This document shows, in pieces, positions 9,410 to 19,674 of a stretch of DNA of 64,000 bases (position 1 is the stretch's first letter; the number at the start of each line of letters is the position of its first letter). The translations under genes and the position numbers were made by a program. Below the pieces are notes generated by a model. It did no database searches. It saw nothing but the letters and a program-made list of their open reading frames with translations, and was not told the DNA's origin. Source of the DNA: Azospirillum sp. TSH100 (lineage in GTDB: Bacteria; Pseudomonadota; Alphaproteobacteria; Azospirillales; Azospirillaceae); the NCBI RefSeq assembly GCF_004923295.1, contig NZ_CP039634.1:2136001-2200000 (forward strand), in the 5' to 3' direction.

Positions 9410-10285
9410 ATGTTCCACGGTTCCATCGTCGCCCTTCTGACTCCGTTCAAGGGCGGGAAAGTGGACGAGAAGGCCTTCCAGTCCTTCGTGGAGTGGCAGG
9501 TCGCGCAGGGTACGCACGGTCTCGTGCCCTGCGGCACCACCGGCGAGTCGCCGACCCTGTCCCACGAAGAACACAACCGCGTCGTGGAGCTGTGCATCGA
9601 GGCGGCCGGCGGCAAGGTTCCGGTGATGGCCGGCAGCGGCTCCAACTCGACCGATGAGGCGATCGCCCTGACCCGCCACGCCAAGAAGGCGGGCGCTCAG
9701 GCGGCGCTCGTGGTGACGCCCTACTACAACAAGCCGTCTCAAGAGGGTCTGTACCAGCATTTCAAGGCGATCCATGACGCGGCGGATTTGCCGATCTTCA
9801 TTTACAACATTCCCGGCCGCAGTGTCGTGGATATGTCTGTGGCGACGATGGCGCGGCTTGCAAAGCTGCCCAACATCGTCGGCGTGAAGGACGCCACCGC
9901 CGACCTGTCCCGCCCGTCCCGCCTGTTGCAGGAGGTCGGTCCCGACTTCATCCAGCTGTCGGGCGAGGATGCCACGGCGCTGGCCTTCAACGCGCAGGGT
10001 GGTGTGGGCTGCATCTCCGTCACCGCGAACATCGCGCCGGCGCTGTGCTCCGCCATGCAGACCGCCTGGGCGAAGGGCGACCTGAAGGAGGCGTTCCGCC
10101 TGCGCGATGTGCTGTCGCCGCTGCACGACTCGATGTTCGTCGAGACCAGCCCGGCCCCGGTGAAGTTCGCCGCCAGCCTGCTTGGCCTCGGCACCGACGA
10201 GGTGCGCCTGCCGCTGGTTCCGGCGTCCGAGACCGCCCGTGCCGCCGTGCGTGGAGCCATGACCAAAGCCGGCCTGTTGTCCTGA
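9410..10285 (+). CDS. dapA: 4-hydroxy-tetrahydrodipicolinate synthase
   Basis: This 291-residue aldolase-fold enzyme condenses pyruvate with aspartate semialdehyde, the first step committed to diaminopimelate and lysine. The Schiff-base lysine is Lys160 in [11 protein letters not shown]. The active-site tyrosine is Tyr132 in [10 protein letters not shown], and the GTTGES motif with Thr43/Thr44 is near residue 45. The length is normal. GAGGAGG precedes the ATG by seven bases. It is divergent from the transglycosylase and followed 30 bases later by smpB. No lysine riboswitch fits in the 36-base upstream gap. Confidence 0.98.
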   Translation: MFHGSIVALLTPFKGGKVDEKAFQSFVEWQVAQGTHGLVPCGTTGESPTLSHEEHNRVVELCIEAAGGKVPVMAGSGSNSTDEAIALTRHAKKAGAQAALVVTPYYNKPSQEGLYQHFKAIHDAADLPIFIYNIPGRSVVDMSVATMARLAKLPNIVGVKDATADLSRPSRLLQEVGPDFIQLSGEDATALAFNAQGGVGCISVTANIAPALCSAMQTAWAKGDLKEAFRLRDVLSPLHDSMFVETSPAPVKFAASLLGLGTDEVRLPLVPASETARAAVRGAMTKAGLLS

Positions 10286-10315
10286 GCGACGCAACGGGTC
10301 GTATAGGAGAGAGAT

Positions 10316-10789
10316 TTGGCGACGCGCGAGGAAGCAAAAAAATATGCGGCGCAGAACCGCCGCGCGCGGTTCGACTTCTTCATCGATGATGTCCTCGAAG
10401 CCGGAATCATGCTGACCGGCTCCGAGGTGAAGTCCCTGCGCGGCGGCCGCGCCAGTGTGAACGAAGCCTATGCCGGCCTGAAGGGCGGGGAGCTGTACCT
10501 GTTCAACGCGTACATCCCCGAATATCTCCAGGCGGGCCGCGTCGATCAGCACGAGCCGAAGCGTCCGCGCAAGCTGCTGGTCCGCCGCCGCGAGCTGGAC
10601 AAGCTCGCGGCCGGCATCAAGCAGAAGGGCGTCACGCTGGTGCCGATGTCGGTCTATTTCAACGACCGCGGTTATGCCAAGGTCGAGATCGGCCTCGCAA
10701 CCGGCAAGAAGAAGCACGACAAGCGCGAGAGCGAGAAGGAACGCAGCTGGCAGCGCGACAAGGCGCGGCTGATGCGCGACAAGGGTTAA
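10316..10789 (+). CDS. smpB: SsrA-binding protein
   Basis: This 157-residue RNA-binding protein delivers tmRNA to stalled ribosomes. Family motifs are [46 protein letters not shown] and the basic C-terminal tail [19 protein letters not shown]. The start is a TTG at 10316 preceded by GGAGAGAG at a good distance; no ATG lies near. The dapA-smpB order is common in alphaproteobacteria. The tmRNA gene itself was not seen in the window. Confidence 0.97.
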   Translation: MATREEAKKYAAQNRRARFDFFIDDVLEAGIMLTGSEVKSLRGGRASVNEAYAGLKGGELYLFNAYIPEYLQAGRVDQHEPKRPRKLLVRRRELDKLAAGIKQKGVTLVPMSVYFNDRGYAKVEIGLATGKKKHDKRESEKERSWQRDKARLMRDKG

Positions 10790-10793
10790 TTCG

Positions 10794-11816
10794 TTGGCAC
10801 GTCTCGACAACCGGGCCACGGACCGCGACCAGACGGTCGCTGCCGTGGCCGCCGAAGCCCTGTCCGAAATCCGGCCGCAAGGCCGGATTCTGGTGGCTTT
10901 CGACAGCGATGGCGCCATCGCCGAAGCCCTCCGCGATGGTGGGGCCGAGGTGGTGGTGTGGAACCGGCTCGCGATTGGCGGGCAGGTGGCAACGCCTTGG
11001 CCGGCCGAAGGGCCGTTCGATGGCGCGGTTCTGCGCCTGCCACGTGGCTGGGCCGGCTTCGAGATGGCCCTGCACGCGCTGGCATCGCGCCTCGCCCCCG
11101 GTGCCCCGCTGTGGATCGCCGGTGGCAATGACGAAGGCGTGACCAGCGCGCCCAAGCATCTCGACGGGCTGGCGGAAGAGCCGGAAACGCTGATCATCAA
11201 GCGGCGTGCCCGGCTGCTGCTGACCCGCCGCACGGATGCCCCTGCCAAGGGGGCGTTGGAGGACTGGAGGCAGACCGTCACCCTGACGCTGCCGGACCGG
11301 ACGCTGGATCTGGTGTCCTATCCGGGCCTGTTCGCCCATGGCCATCTGGATGCCGGTACCGAATGCCTGCTGAAGGTGCTGCCGGAGGTGGCTGCCGGCA
11401 CCCGCGTGCTGGATTTCGGTTGTGGCGCCGGGGTGATCGCGCGGGCGGTGCGTGAGCGCCAGTCAAACGCACCGCTGACCCTGCTCGACATCGACGCGGT
11501 GGCCCTTCACGCAGCCCGGCAGAACGTACCGGACGCCGAACTGGTGCTGAGCGATGGCTTGGCCGGGCTGGGCACCCGCGACCGCTTCGGCCTGATCCTG
11601 TCCAACCCGCCGCTTCACCGCGGCAAGGACGAGGATTTCGGCATGCTCGATGCCCTGGTGGCGGGGACGAAACAGTATCTGAAGCTGCGCGGCACGCTGG
11701 TGGCCGTCACCCAGCGGACGGCCGGTGTGGGCAAGCTGTTCAAGACCGCCTTCGGCCATAGCGACATGCTGATGGAGACCACGCAGTTCCAGGTCTGGTC
11801 GGGGACACCGAAATAA
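10794..11816 (+). CDS. 16S rRNA guanine-N2 methyltransferase, RsmC/RlmG family
   Basis: The protein has 340 residues in two methyltransferase-like halves. The N-terminal half is the degenerate, RNA-binding half typical of RsmC and RlmG. The C-terminal half has SAM motif I as VLDFGCGAGVIA, the acidic LLDIDAVAL motif and the catalytic LSNPPLH motif for N2-guanine methylation. SAM is the methyl donor. Start is the TTG at 10794, four bases after the smpB stop, implying translational coupling. Which guanine (G1207 of 16S or G1835 of 23S) is methylated cannot be told from sequence alone. Confidence 0.88.
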   Translation: MARLDNRATDRDQTVAAVAAEALSEIRPQGRILVAFDSDGAIAEALRDGGAEVVVWNRLAIGGQVATPWPAEGPFDGAVLRLPRGWAGFEMALHALASRLAPGAPLWIAGGNDEGVTSAPKHLDGLAEEPETLIIKRRARLLLTRRTDAPAKGALEDWRQTVTLTLPDRTLDLVSYPGLFAHGHLDAGTECLLKVLPEVAAGTRVLDFGCGAGVIARAVRERQSNAPLTLLDIDAVALHAARQNVPDAELVLSDGLAGLGTRDRFGLILSNPPLHRGKDEDFGMLDALVAGTKQYLKLRGTLVAVTQRTAGVGKLFKTAFGHSDMLMETTQFQVWSGTPK

Positions 11817-11823
11817 CTGACGC

Positions 11824-11858
11824 GGTGGGGAGACGTCGACGAACAACGACTCCCCACC
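11824..11858. terminator. inverted repeat between convergent rsmC-like and AKR genes
   Basis: GGTGGGGAG (11824-11832) and CTCCCCACC (11850-11858) form a perfect 9-bp stem between two converging genes. No T run follows on either strand. Confidence 0.5.
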
Positions 11859-11864
11859 TCAACT

Positions 11865-12848
11865 TCATACATTCACGCCCCGCATTCCCTCAGCCGTGTA
11901 GCGGTCGCCCGCCGCCACACCCGGCGGCAGCGCATCGCCCAGCGCCGTGACCTCCGCTTCCGTCAGCGTCACCGCCGCCGCACCGACATTCTCCTCCAGA
12001 TACTTGATCCGCTTGGTCCCCGGGATCGGCAGAATGTCCGGCCCCTGGGCCAGCAGCCAGGCCAGCGCGACCTGTCCCGGCGTGCAGCCCTTCTGCACCG
12101 CCAGCGCCTTCACCTGCTCGACCAGCGCCAGATTTCGGTCGAAATTGTCTCCGGCAAAGCGTGGCGCGATGCGGCGGAAGTCGTTCTCGGCGAACTGGTC
12201 GGGACTGCTGACCGCGCCCGTCAGCATGCCGCGGCCTAGCGGGGCGTAGGCGACCAGCGAAATGCCCAATTCCCGGCAGGCCGGCAGCACCGCCGCCTCC
12301 ATATCGCGGGTCCACAGCGAATATTCGCTTTGCACCGCGGCGATGGGGTGGACGGCATGGGCGCGGCGCAGGGTGGCGGCCGACACCTCGGACAGGCCGA
12401 GTGCCCGAACCTTTCCCGCCTTCACCAGATCAGCCATGGCGCCAACTGTCTCCTCGACCGGGATTTCCGGATTCAGGCGGTGGGCGTAGTAGAGGTCGAT
12501 GGTCTCCACGCCCAGCCGTTTCAGCGAGGCGTCGCAAGCCTGCCGCACATAGGCCGGGCTGGTGTCGACCCGGCGGGCATATTCACCGGGCTGACGAACG
12601 ATGCCGAACTTGGTGGCAATCGTCACCCGGTCGCGCTTGCCGGCCAGAAAGCGGGCGAGCAGCGATTCGTTGTGGCCGCTGCCGTACATGTCGGCGGTAT
12701 CGTAATGGGTCACTCCCAGTTCGAACGCCTTTTCGAGCGTTGCGAGCGACTGGGAATCGTCGGTCGGGCCGTAGAACTCTGACATGCCCATGCAGCCAAG
12801 ACCGATTTCGGAAACCGAGAGAATGCCGCCGATGTTGCGCTGTTTCAT
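11865..12848 (-). CDS. aldo/keto reductase
   Basis: This 327-residue TIM-barrel NADPH-dependent oxidoreductase has the full catalytic tetrad: Asp50 and Tyr55 in [14 protein letters not shown], Lys80 in IATKFG, and His123 in YYAHRLNPE. The IPGTK segment near the C-terminus belongs to the cofactor phosphate site. The closest family type is the YakC/YhdN-like group (AKR13 style). The substrate is probably a reactive aldehyde or ketone; this is inference. It is transcribed divergently from a TetR gene, with an operator-like palindrome between them, so repression by that TetR is likely. Confidence 0.93.
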   Translation of the reverse strand: MKQRNIGGILSVSEIGLGCMGMSEFYGPTDDSQSLATLEKAFELGVTHYDTADMYGSGHNESLLARFLAGKRDRVTIATKFGIVRQPGEYARRVDTSPAYVRQACDASLKRLGVETIDLYYAHRLNPEIPVEETVGAMADLVKAGKVRALGLSEVSAATLRRAHAVHPIAAVQSEYSLWTRDMEAAVLPACRELGISLVAYAPLGRGMLTGAVSSPDQFAENDFRRIAPRFAGDNFDRNLALVEQVKALAVQKGCTPGQVALAWLLAQGPDILPIPGTKRIKYLEENVGAAAVTLTEAEVTALGDALPPGVAAGDRYTAEGMRGVNV

Positions 12849-12912
12849 CGCTTTACCCCTCCCGTGCCGCGGCCGGGCGGATTACCCTGGTAGCCTGCGG
12901 CAACAATTACAC

Positions 12913-12928
12913 TACACTGTGCAGTGTA
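12913..12928. promoter_or_regulatory. operator-like palindrome between AKR and TetR genes
   Basis: TACACTG (12913-12919) and CAGTGTA (12922-12928) form a perfect 7+7 inverted repeat with a 2-base centre. It sits 15 bases before the TetR ATG and 65 bases before the AKR start, where a TetR dimer would block both promoters. Confidence 0.7.
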
Positions 12929-12943
12929 CTTAGAGGGTTGGGA

Positions 12944-13606
12944 ATGTCAACGTCTCAGGCGGGAAGCCGGATGGGGAGTGCCGCGCGCGGCTCGGTCAAG
13001 CGGGATGCGGTGGTGGAGGCGGCGACCCGCGCCTTCCTGATCCACGGCTACGAGGCGTCGTCGATGGACGCCATCGCCGCCGACGCCAACGTGTCGAAAC
13101 GCACCGTCTACAACCACTTTCCCGGCAAGCGGGAGCTGTTCCAGGCCGTGGTATCCGGCCTGTATGAGGGCTTCCGCAGTGAGGACGGCCAAAGCCTGCT
13201 GCGCCATGATCGCCCGCCGGAGCAGGCTCTTCCGGCTTTCCTGCGATCCCTGCTGGTCCATACCGGCCGGCCGGAGGTGCGCGGACTGCTGCGCCTCGTG
13301 ATCGCCGAACACCAACGCTTCCCCGAACTATCGCAGGACTATCTGGAGGGCGGAAAGAGCCAAGCCTATGCGCTGCTGGACGACTATATCGCTGCACAGC
13401 ATGCGCGCGGCCGGCTGAATGCCCCGGACCCGCATGTGGTGGCGACCCAACTACTCGGCGGCATGAAGGAGGTGCTGTTCTGGCCGACCATGCTCGGCCT
13501 GCCGGTCACCGCCGATCCGGAGCGGGTGATTGCCGATTCGGTCGCGGCATTGCTCCGCGCCTACGCACCTGCGCCGATCAGCGTCCCCGCAGGTCCGACG
13601 GATTGA
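12944..13606 (+). CDS. TetR/AcrR-family transcriptional regulator
   Basis: This 220-residue protein has an N-terminal TetR helix-turn-helix: AAIRAFLIHGYE-like helix 1, then MDAIAADANVSKRTVYNHFP (about residues 41-60) and GKRELFQAVV. The C-terminal all-helical ligand and dimerisation region resembles the AefR/TetR_C_7-like type with LLRLVIAEHQRFPEL. The ATG at 12944 follows a GAGGG-type Shine-Dalgarno. It likely represses itself and the divergent aldo/keto reductase through the palindrome at 12913-12928. The inducer is unknown. Its 3' end overlaps the AraC-type gene by 29 bases tail to tail. Confidence 0.93.
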   Translation: MSTSQAGSRMGSAARGSVKRDAVVEAATRAFLIHGYEASSMDAIAADANVSKRTVYNHFPGKRELFQAVVSGLYEGFRSEDGQSLLRHDRPPEQALPAFLRSLLVHTGRPEVRGLLRLVIAEHQRFPELSQDYLEGGKSQAYALLDDYIAAQHARGRLNAPDPHVVATQLLGGMKEVLFWPTMLGLPVTADPERVIADSVAALLRAYAPAPISVPAGPTD

Positions 13607-14434
13607 CGCCCACCGCCGCCCGGATGCGGCGGGCGAAGTGGGAGCGGTTGGCATAGCCGCAGGCCTCCGCCGCCTCCTGCACACTCAACCCTTCACCTTC
13701 CAGCAGGGCGCGGGCATGGGCCACCCGCTCCTCCGTCAGGATGCTGCGGACGGAGCAGCCCTCCTCGGTCAGGCGACGGCGCAGCGTGCCGGTGCTGAGG
13801 TTGAGCGCACCGGCCACGCGTTCGGCTGTCCAGGGGATATCGGGCTGGGTGCGTAGAAGCTGACGCACCGCGTCGGCGCCACCGGACCCAGCCACCAGAC
13901 GCCATCCTCCAGCAGGGCCAGCAGCACCTCCATGCAGCGGTGCTCCGCCAGCTTGGTCGGCAGCGACGGATCGGCGGTCAGGCCGGCGGCGGCGTGGTGG
14001 ATGGCGTCGGTCAGCGCCGCAGTCAGGGTGACATGCCAGTCGCCCGGCCGGGTGCGCTGGATCAGCCCTTCGGTCCCATGGGCGCGCAGAAGCCGTCGCA
14101 CCATCTCCGCCGGGAACTCCAGCACCAGCGCTCGGTACCGGCCACCTGTGCTGGGGTCGTTCACCACCGCGCCGCACCAGCCCGGCGGCAGCAGCATGGC
14201 GCTGCCGGCCTGGAAGCGGCGGGTGGTGCCGGATTGGTCGGTCAGTTCCTTGGTGCCTTCCAGAACTGCGATCAATGCCGTGCGCTCGATCCGCACTTCC
14301 GCCATCCGCTCGCGGTCATGGGCGACGAAGGCCCACAACTCCGGCCGATGCGGACGCTTGCCGCCCGTGGGGCGCAGGTCACGGGCGGCGAAGCGGGACA
14401 GGCGGGAGAGCAGATCTGGACCCATGCCCCTCAT
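13578..14434 (-). pseudogene. AraC-family regulator, apparently frameshifted
   Basis: The N-terminal part starts MRGMGPDLLSRLSRFAARD at 14434 and reads as an AraC-type sensor domain to about 13900 (KLAEHRCMEVLLALLEDGVW). It then leaves frame. The DNA-binding half, RQLLRTQPDIPWTAERVAGA and EEAC-GYANRSHFARRIRAAVG, with two helix-turn-helix motifs, continues in another frame to TGA 13578. The span of 857 bases is not a multiple of three, so a 1-base (or 2-base) indel near 13890-13910 is needed to join them. With one correction the protein would be about 285 residues, normal for the family. It may be a true pseudogene or a sequencing error. Confidence 0.8.
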
Positions 14435-14458
14435 CCTAGGACCGGGCGCGGCAGGTGA

Positions 14459-15016
14459 TCAACGGCCATAGTGTGCCGTCAAGGTTGCTTTGCCCAGGCT
14501 GGCGGCGTTCAGGTTGAAGCCGACCATGGCCGCCGAGGCATCGGGCGGCAGGGGAAGGCTGTCCACCTTCAGTGCATGGACGGTGACGACATAGCGGTGC
14601 GGCTTGTCGCCCTGTGGCGGGCAGGGACCGCCATAGCCGGGGGTACCGAAATCGGTGCGGCTCTGCACGGCGCCAGTCGGCAGGATGGGTTTCGCCGCAT
14701 CGCCGGCTCCGGCGGGCAGGCTGCGGCTGTCGGCCGGCAGATTGAACACCACCCAATGCCACCAACCGCTGCCGGTCGGCGCGTCGGGGTCGTAGATCGT
14801 GACGGCGAGGCTTCGCGTCCCGGCCGGCGGCGCCGACCAGTTCAGGGCCGGCGACTGGTTGTCACCGCTGCAGCCGAAGCCGGCGAAGACATTGCGCGCG
14901 GGGATCGGCGATTTTTCGCTGAAGTCGGGACTGTGCAGCTCGAACGCCGCAGCGGGGGAGGCGGTCAGCAGCAGGGCTGCCAGCAAGGCCGGGCGGAAGG
15001 GGGATTGGGAGGTCAT
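14459..15016 (-). CDS. PEBP-family protein (YbhB/YbcL type), exported
   Basis: This 185-residue protein has a signal peptide (ALLAALLLTASPAAAFEL) and a phosphatidylethanolamine-binding-protein fold. Motifs are YDPDAPTGSGWWHWVVFNLP, the ligand-pocket DPDAP and GxxHW elements, and YGGPCPPQGDKPHRYVVTVHAL. Bacterial members of this Raf-kinase-inhibitor-like group have unclear roles, probably small-anion or lipid binding in the periplasm. The start MTSQSP at 15016 is chosen because it directly precedes the signal peptide. Confidence 0.92.
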   Translation of the reverse strand: MTSQSPFRPALLAALLLTASPAAAFELHSPDFSEKSPIPARNVFAGFGCSGDNQSPALNWSAPPAGTRSLAVTIYDPDAPTGSGWWHWVVFNLPADSRSLPAGAGDAAKPILPTGAVQSRTDFGTPGYGGPCPPQGDKPHRYVVTVHALKVDSLPLPPDASAAMVGFNLNAASLGKATLTAHYGR

Positions 15017-15107
15017 CCGGGCGTCTCCATCGATTGGGATGCCCTGACGGTAAAGGGCCGCAGATCGCTCCGCGGCCCCGAACGGTTCAAAGATGGCTCC
15101 GAACTGC

Positions 15108-16172
<1,065 letters not shown>

Positions 16173-16230
16173 TCAAGCCGCGGCGGCCGATCCGGACCTT
16201 TGGGACCGGGCCGGCTGCCTTGCGCGGGTC

Positions 16231-17154
16231 TCATGCCCCACGGCGGGCCTCTCCACTTGCATGGCGGGCAACGGAGTCCCATCGGGCTGCCAGCGGATCG
16301 GAGCTGGCGGGGTCGCCGCCGACAGGCCGGAAGCCACTGTCCTGCGCCTGAAGGGTCCAGCGGCTGCCCTCCTTGCGATAGCTGGATACCAGCCCGCCGG
16401 TGAAGGACGCCCCCTCCCACGACCGTACCTCGAACGTCACGATGGGATGGGCGACGGTAATGAGGTTGTATGCGTTGGCCTCGTTCCGCAGGCGGGTGGA
16501 GGTGGCGGTGGAGGCCTGAGCGACCAGAATGGATCGCGCCACCTGGGTGTGGAAACTCATGATGTCGCCGGAATAGGCTTTGTGCAGATGACCGGCCAGC
16601 AGCAGATCGACACCGCAGCTTTCCAGCGCCGGCAGGGCCAGCTTGTGGCGGCCCACCAATTGGGTCTTGGGCAGGTCGGGCGGCGGCAGGAAGGGATGGT
16701 GGGTGAACAGCACCTTGAACACCGTGTCCGGCATGCCGCAGAAGACCTCGCGCACCCGTGCGATCTGCCGCTTGTTCATCCTCCCTTCGGAAAAATCCAT
16801 GATGACGGGGCGGGCGGTGTTGATGCCCAGCACCGCGACCTCGTCATCGATGTGCAGCGGACTGAAATCGCTGGTGATGTAACGCCGGTAATGGCCGAAC
16901 GGATCGGTGAAGCGCTTGAACACGTTATAAACCGGTATATCGTGATTTCCCGGTACAGCCATGTAAGGAAAGGGTAATTTGCGCAGGAAGGCACGTGCCT
17001 CCTCGAAGTGCCGTGCCTTGGCCCTCTGCACGAAGTCACCGGAGATGACGATCAGATCGGGGGCCTGCGCCGTCAGGTCGGCCAGCAGGCCGTCGACCAC
17101 GCGCTGATCGATCCGCCCGAAATGCAGGTCGGAAATGTGAGCGAGCCGTTTCAC
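16231..17154 (-). CDS. calcineurin-like metallophosphoesterase
   Basis: This 307-residue protein has all five metallophosphoesterase motifs: HISDLHFG (residues 6-13), VISGDFVQRA, VPGNHDIPV, FTHHPF and LAGHLHKAY. These bind the dinuclear metal centre. The domain resembles CpdA/class III cyclic nucleotide phosphodiesterase-like proteins, but a C-terminal extension of about 70 residues is not typical, so the substrate is open. It follows the diacylglycerol-kinase-like gene with a 19-base gap on the same strand, so the two probably form an operon with a shared lipid or nucleotide phosphate role. Confidence 0.9.
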   Translation of the reverse strand: MKRLAHISDLHFGRIDQRVVDGLLADLTAQAPDLIVISGDFVQRAKARHFEEARAFLRKLPFPYMAVPGNHDIPVYNVFKRFTDPFGHYRRYITSDFSPLHIDDEVAVLGINTARPVIMDFSEGRMNKRQIARVREVFCGMPDTVFKVLFTHHPFLPPPDLPKTQLVGRHKLALPALESCGVDLLLAGHLHKAYSGDIMSFHTQVARSILVAQASTATSTRLRNEANAYNLITVAHPIVTFEVRSWEGASFTGGLVSSYRKEGSRWTLQAQDSGFRPVGGDPASSDPLAARWDSVARHASGEARRGA

Positions 17155-17173
17155 GCCATCTTCATCCCTTCTA

Positions 17174-18067
17174 TCAGCCGGGTGCCAGAACCTTCAGTGC
17201 CCCTGGAAGGATCCGGTAGTGAAGCGGGGCGTGCAGCTTCCGGATCTCGCCATCATTGACCATCTTCAGGTGATGTCGGCGGCTGTGAACCGTCAGGCTG
17301 GTCACCGCATAGGTCTCCAACCCCTCGTCCTGCTTCCAGGAACCGGCGACCAGCCGTCCCATCAACCGCAACATCGCGAAGGCGTTCCGTTCGCGGGCCA
17401 CATATACGCCGAGTTTTCCGGCATCGAGCGCCTCCCGCGTCAGGACGAGGCCGAAGCCGTCGTCATAGACGTTGTTGGAAACCACCAGGATCGGCGTGCG
17501 CATCCGTCGCGGTCCCTCGCCCCAGTCCAGACGCACATCCAGCATCGGCAGCCGGTACAGCGTCTTGGCCAGGGCTACGGCGGCGCCCGGCCATTTCAGC
17601 AGCCGGTGCTGCTTGCGCTGGCGTTCGCGTTCCTGAACCACCTGCGGGTAAAAACCCAGGACCGAGCTGTTGGTGTAGGGCTCCCCATTCACTTCGGCGA
17701 TGTCGATGGCGCGGACCCGTCCGGCGGCCAGTGCCTCCGCAGCCTGCTCAAGCTCAAGTGGAATATGAAGATCGCGAGCTAGCAGATTAAGAGTGCCTAG
17801 AGGAATCACGCCCAACGTCTTGGACGACGGCAGTGCCAGCTTCACGGCGCTGTGCAGCGTGCCATCGCCGCCGCCGACCACGACCGTCTCGGCATCGGAG
17901 TCCAGCACCCGCCGGATTGTTTCGGTGCATTGCGCGCCGTCGACGCTGTGCAGTTCCACCGTGGCGCCATGCCGCTCGAACGCCGCGCGGATTGCCGCCT
18001 CCGCCCGGTCGATGGGACGGTCGACCAGCGATCCCGCCTGCCGGTTCAGGATGATTCCGATCTTCAT
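17174..18067 (-). CDS. diacylglycerol/sphingosine kinase-like protein (DAGK catalytic domain)
   Basis: This 297-residue protein starts MKIGIILNRQAGS and has the ATP-site motif VVVGGGDGTLHSAVKLAL and the following GVIPLGTLNLLARDL. This is the DAGK_cat/YegS/BmrU-type lipid kinase fold. The C-terminal beta-sandwich ends HHLKMVNDGEIRKLHAPLHYRILPGALKVL, in which the (N)DGE element is a conserved family feature. The likely reaction is ATP-dependent phosphorylation of a membrane lipid. First gene of a two-gene operon with the metallophosphoesterase. Confidence 0.9.
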   Translation of the reverse strand: MKIGIILNRQAGSLVDRPIDRAEAAIRAAFERHGATVELHSVDGAQCTETIRRVLDSDAETVVVGGGDGTLHSAVKLALPSSKTLGVIPLGTLNLLARDLHIPLELEQAAEALAAGRVRAIDIAEVNGEPYTNSSVLGFYPQVVQERERQRKQHRLLKWPGAAVALAKTLYRLPMLDVRLDWGEGPRRMRTPILVVSNNVYDDGFGLVLTREALDAGKLGVYVARERNAFAMLRLMGRLVAGSWKQDEGLETYAVTSLTVHSRRHHLKMVNDGEIRKLHAPLHYRILPGALKVLAPG

Positions 18068-18360
18068 GGGGCACGCGGCAGGATGTTGAGCGGCATCGGC
18101 ATGTCATCTTCCCTGAGCAGTCGATGGGGGCTCGCCTTCAGATGAGAGCGTGAGCGCAACGGTCCAAGAGGGGCGATGTTCCTGATCGGCCGGTCCGGGC
18201 CTCAAGGACAGAACATCCGGATCCGTATGGTTGATTTGACAGTGACACAGGCTCCCGTATCATCGCTGCGGCCAGTCCCGCCTCCCCAATGCACGGCGGG
18301 GATGGCGAGGCCAGCCCGCCACCGCCCGATTCGCAACGATAATAGAGAAAATACAATACG

Positions 18361-19422
18361 ATGAGCGACGCTGCTGAGATTCTGTTTGAACGTCGGGGCG
18401 CCATCGGCCTCGTCACGCTCAACCGACCCAAGGCGCTGAATGCGCTGACGCTGGGCATGATCAGGCTGTTCAACCCGCAACTGCGGGCCTGGAACGCCGA
18501 TCCCGAGGTGAAGGCGGTCGTGATTCGGGGTGCCGGTGAAAAGGCCTTCTGCGCCGGCGGCGACGTGGTCAGCCTGTATGAGGCCGGCAAGGCGGCGAAG
18601 GAAGGGCGTGGTGATACCGGACCGGTCCGTGCCTTCTTCAGCGAAGAATATGTGCTGAACCGGATGATCAAGCGCCTGTCCAAGCCCTATGTCGCCTTGA
18701 TTGACGGCATCTCCATGGGGGGCGGCGTCGGCCTGTCGGTGCATGGTACCCATCGTGTCGTCACGGAACGCACGCTGTTCGCCATGCCGGAGACCGGCAT
18801 CGGCCTCTATCCCGATGTCGGCGGAACCTATTTCCTGCCGCGTCTGCCTGGTCAGGTCGGCATCTGGCTGGGGTTGACCGGTGACCGGCTGAAGGCGGCC
18901 GACCTGCTGGCCATCGCTGCCGCCGACGCCTTCGTGCCGAGTGCGAAGATCGACACGCTTATCGAGGATCTGGCCGCCGGCGTGCCGGCCGACGAGGCGA
19001 TCGCGGCCCACCGCGGCGAGGCCGGGGAGGCGGCGGTCGGCGCGATTCGCGCTGCGGTCGACCGGTGCTATGCCTTCGACAGCGTCGAGGCCATCATCAA
19101 GGCGCTGGAGGCCGAGGGGACGGATTGGGCGGCCGGCCAGCTCGCGACCCTGCGTCGGGTATCGCCGACCAGCCTCAAGGTCACGCTTGCCGCACTGCGT
19201 CGCGGGGCCAAGCTGGATTTCGAGGGTTGCATGGTGCAGGAACTGCGTCTCAGCCTCGCCTGCCTGGCCGGCGACGATTTCTACGAGGGCATCCGCGCTG
19301 TTCTGGTCGACAAAGACAAGAACCCGAAATGGAAGCCGGCGGAGCTTGCCGATGTCGGCCCGTCCGATGTCGAGCGGCATTTTGCCGAACCGGCCGGCGG
19401 CGATCTGGTGTTCCGCGACTGA
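18361..19422 (+). CDS. 3-hydroxyisobutyryl-CoA hydrolase / enoyl-CoA hydratase-isomerase family
   Basis: This 353-residue crotonase-fold protein contains VTLNRPKALNALTLGMI, the oxyanion-hole segment KAFCAGGDVVSLYEAG, and PETGIGLYPDVGGTYFLPRL. The length and the insert before the catalytic PETGIGLYPD motif are those of 3-hydroxyisobutyryl-CoA hydrolase, a valine-degradation enzyme, rather than of the 260-residue enoyl-CoA hydratases. The C-terminal half, with SPTSLKVTLAALRRG and RAVLVDKDKNPKW, matches the HIBCH type. The ATG at 18361 lies in an AT-richer leader (AATAGAGAAAATACAATACG). A strong terminator follows. Confidence 0.92.
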   Translation: MSDAAEILFERRGAIGLVTLNRPKALNALTLGMIRLFNPQLRAWNADPEVKAVVIRGAGEKAFCAGGDVVSLYEAGKAAKEGRGDTGPVRAFFSEEYVLNRMIKRLSKPYVALIDGISMGGGVGLSVHGTHRVVTERTLFAMPETGIGLYPDVGGTYFLPRLPGQVGIWLGLTGDRLKAADLLAIAAADAFVPSAKIDTLIEDLAAGVPADEAIAAHRGEAGEAAVGAIRAAVDRCYAFDSVEAIIKALEAEGTDWAAGQLATLRRVSPTSLKVTLAALRRGAKLDFEGCMVQELRLSLACLAGDDFYEGIRAVLVDKDKNPKWKPAELADVGPSDVERHFAEPAGGDLVFRD

Positions 19423-19439
19423 GGACGGCAGGGTGACGG

Positions 19440-19478
19440 GGCATGGTCGTGCAATCGCCGGGCGACCATGCCTTTTTG
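19440..19478 (+). terminator. Rho-independent terminator after HIBCH-like gene
   Basis: GGCATGGTCG (19440-19449) pairs with CGACCATGCC (19463-19472), followed by TTTTT. Confidence 0.9.
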
Positions 19479-19674
19479 TATATGACCAGATGCCGGACGG
19501 CAGAAATGCTTTCGCTTGGGGCTCTCGGCGAAGGGGACCTGTACAGACGGGTTGTGCCTGACTTTTTCCGGAATTATTAGGATGATTGCCGACGAATGAT
19601 CGGTTAATCTCGATTTAAGGTCCCGGTATCGTCCTTGCGCGGGGAACGGCCGGTTAGAGCCAAAGGAGACCGCG

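Noticed and set aside
9374..11281. 5' extension of the transglycosylase frame across dapA and smpB
   Set aside because: The extra 640 codons are antisense to dapA, smpB and the RsmC-like gene and carry no domain. The real protein starts near 9373 at its signal peptide.
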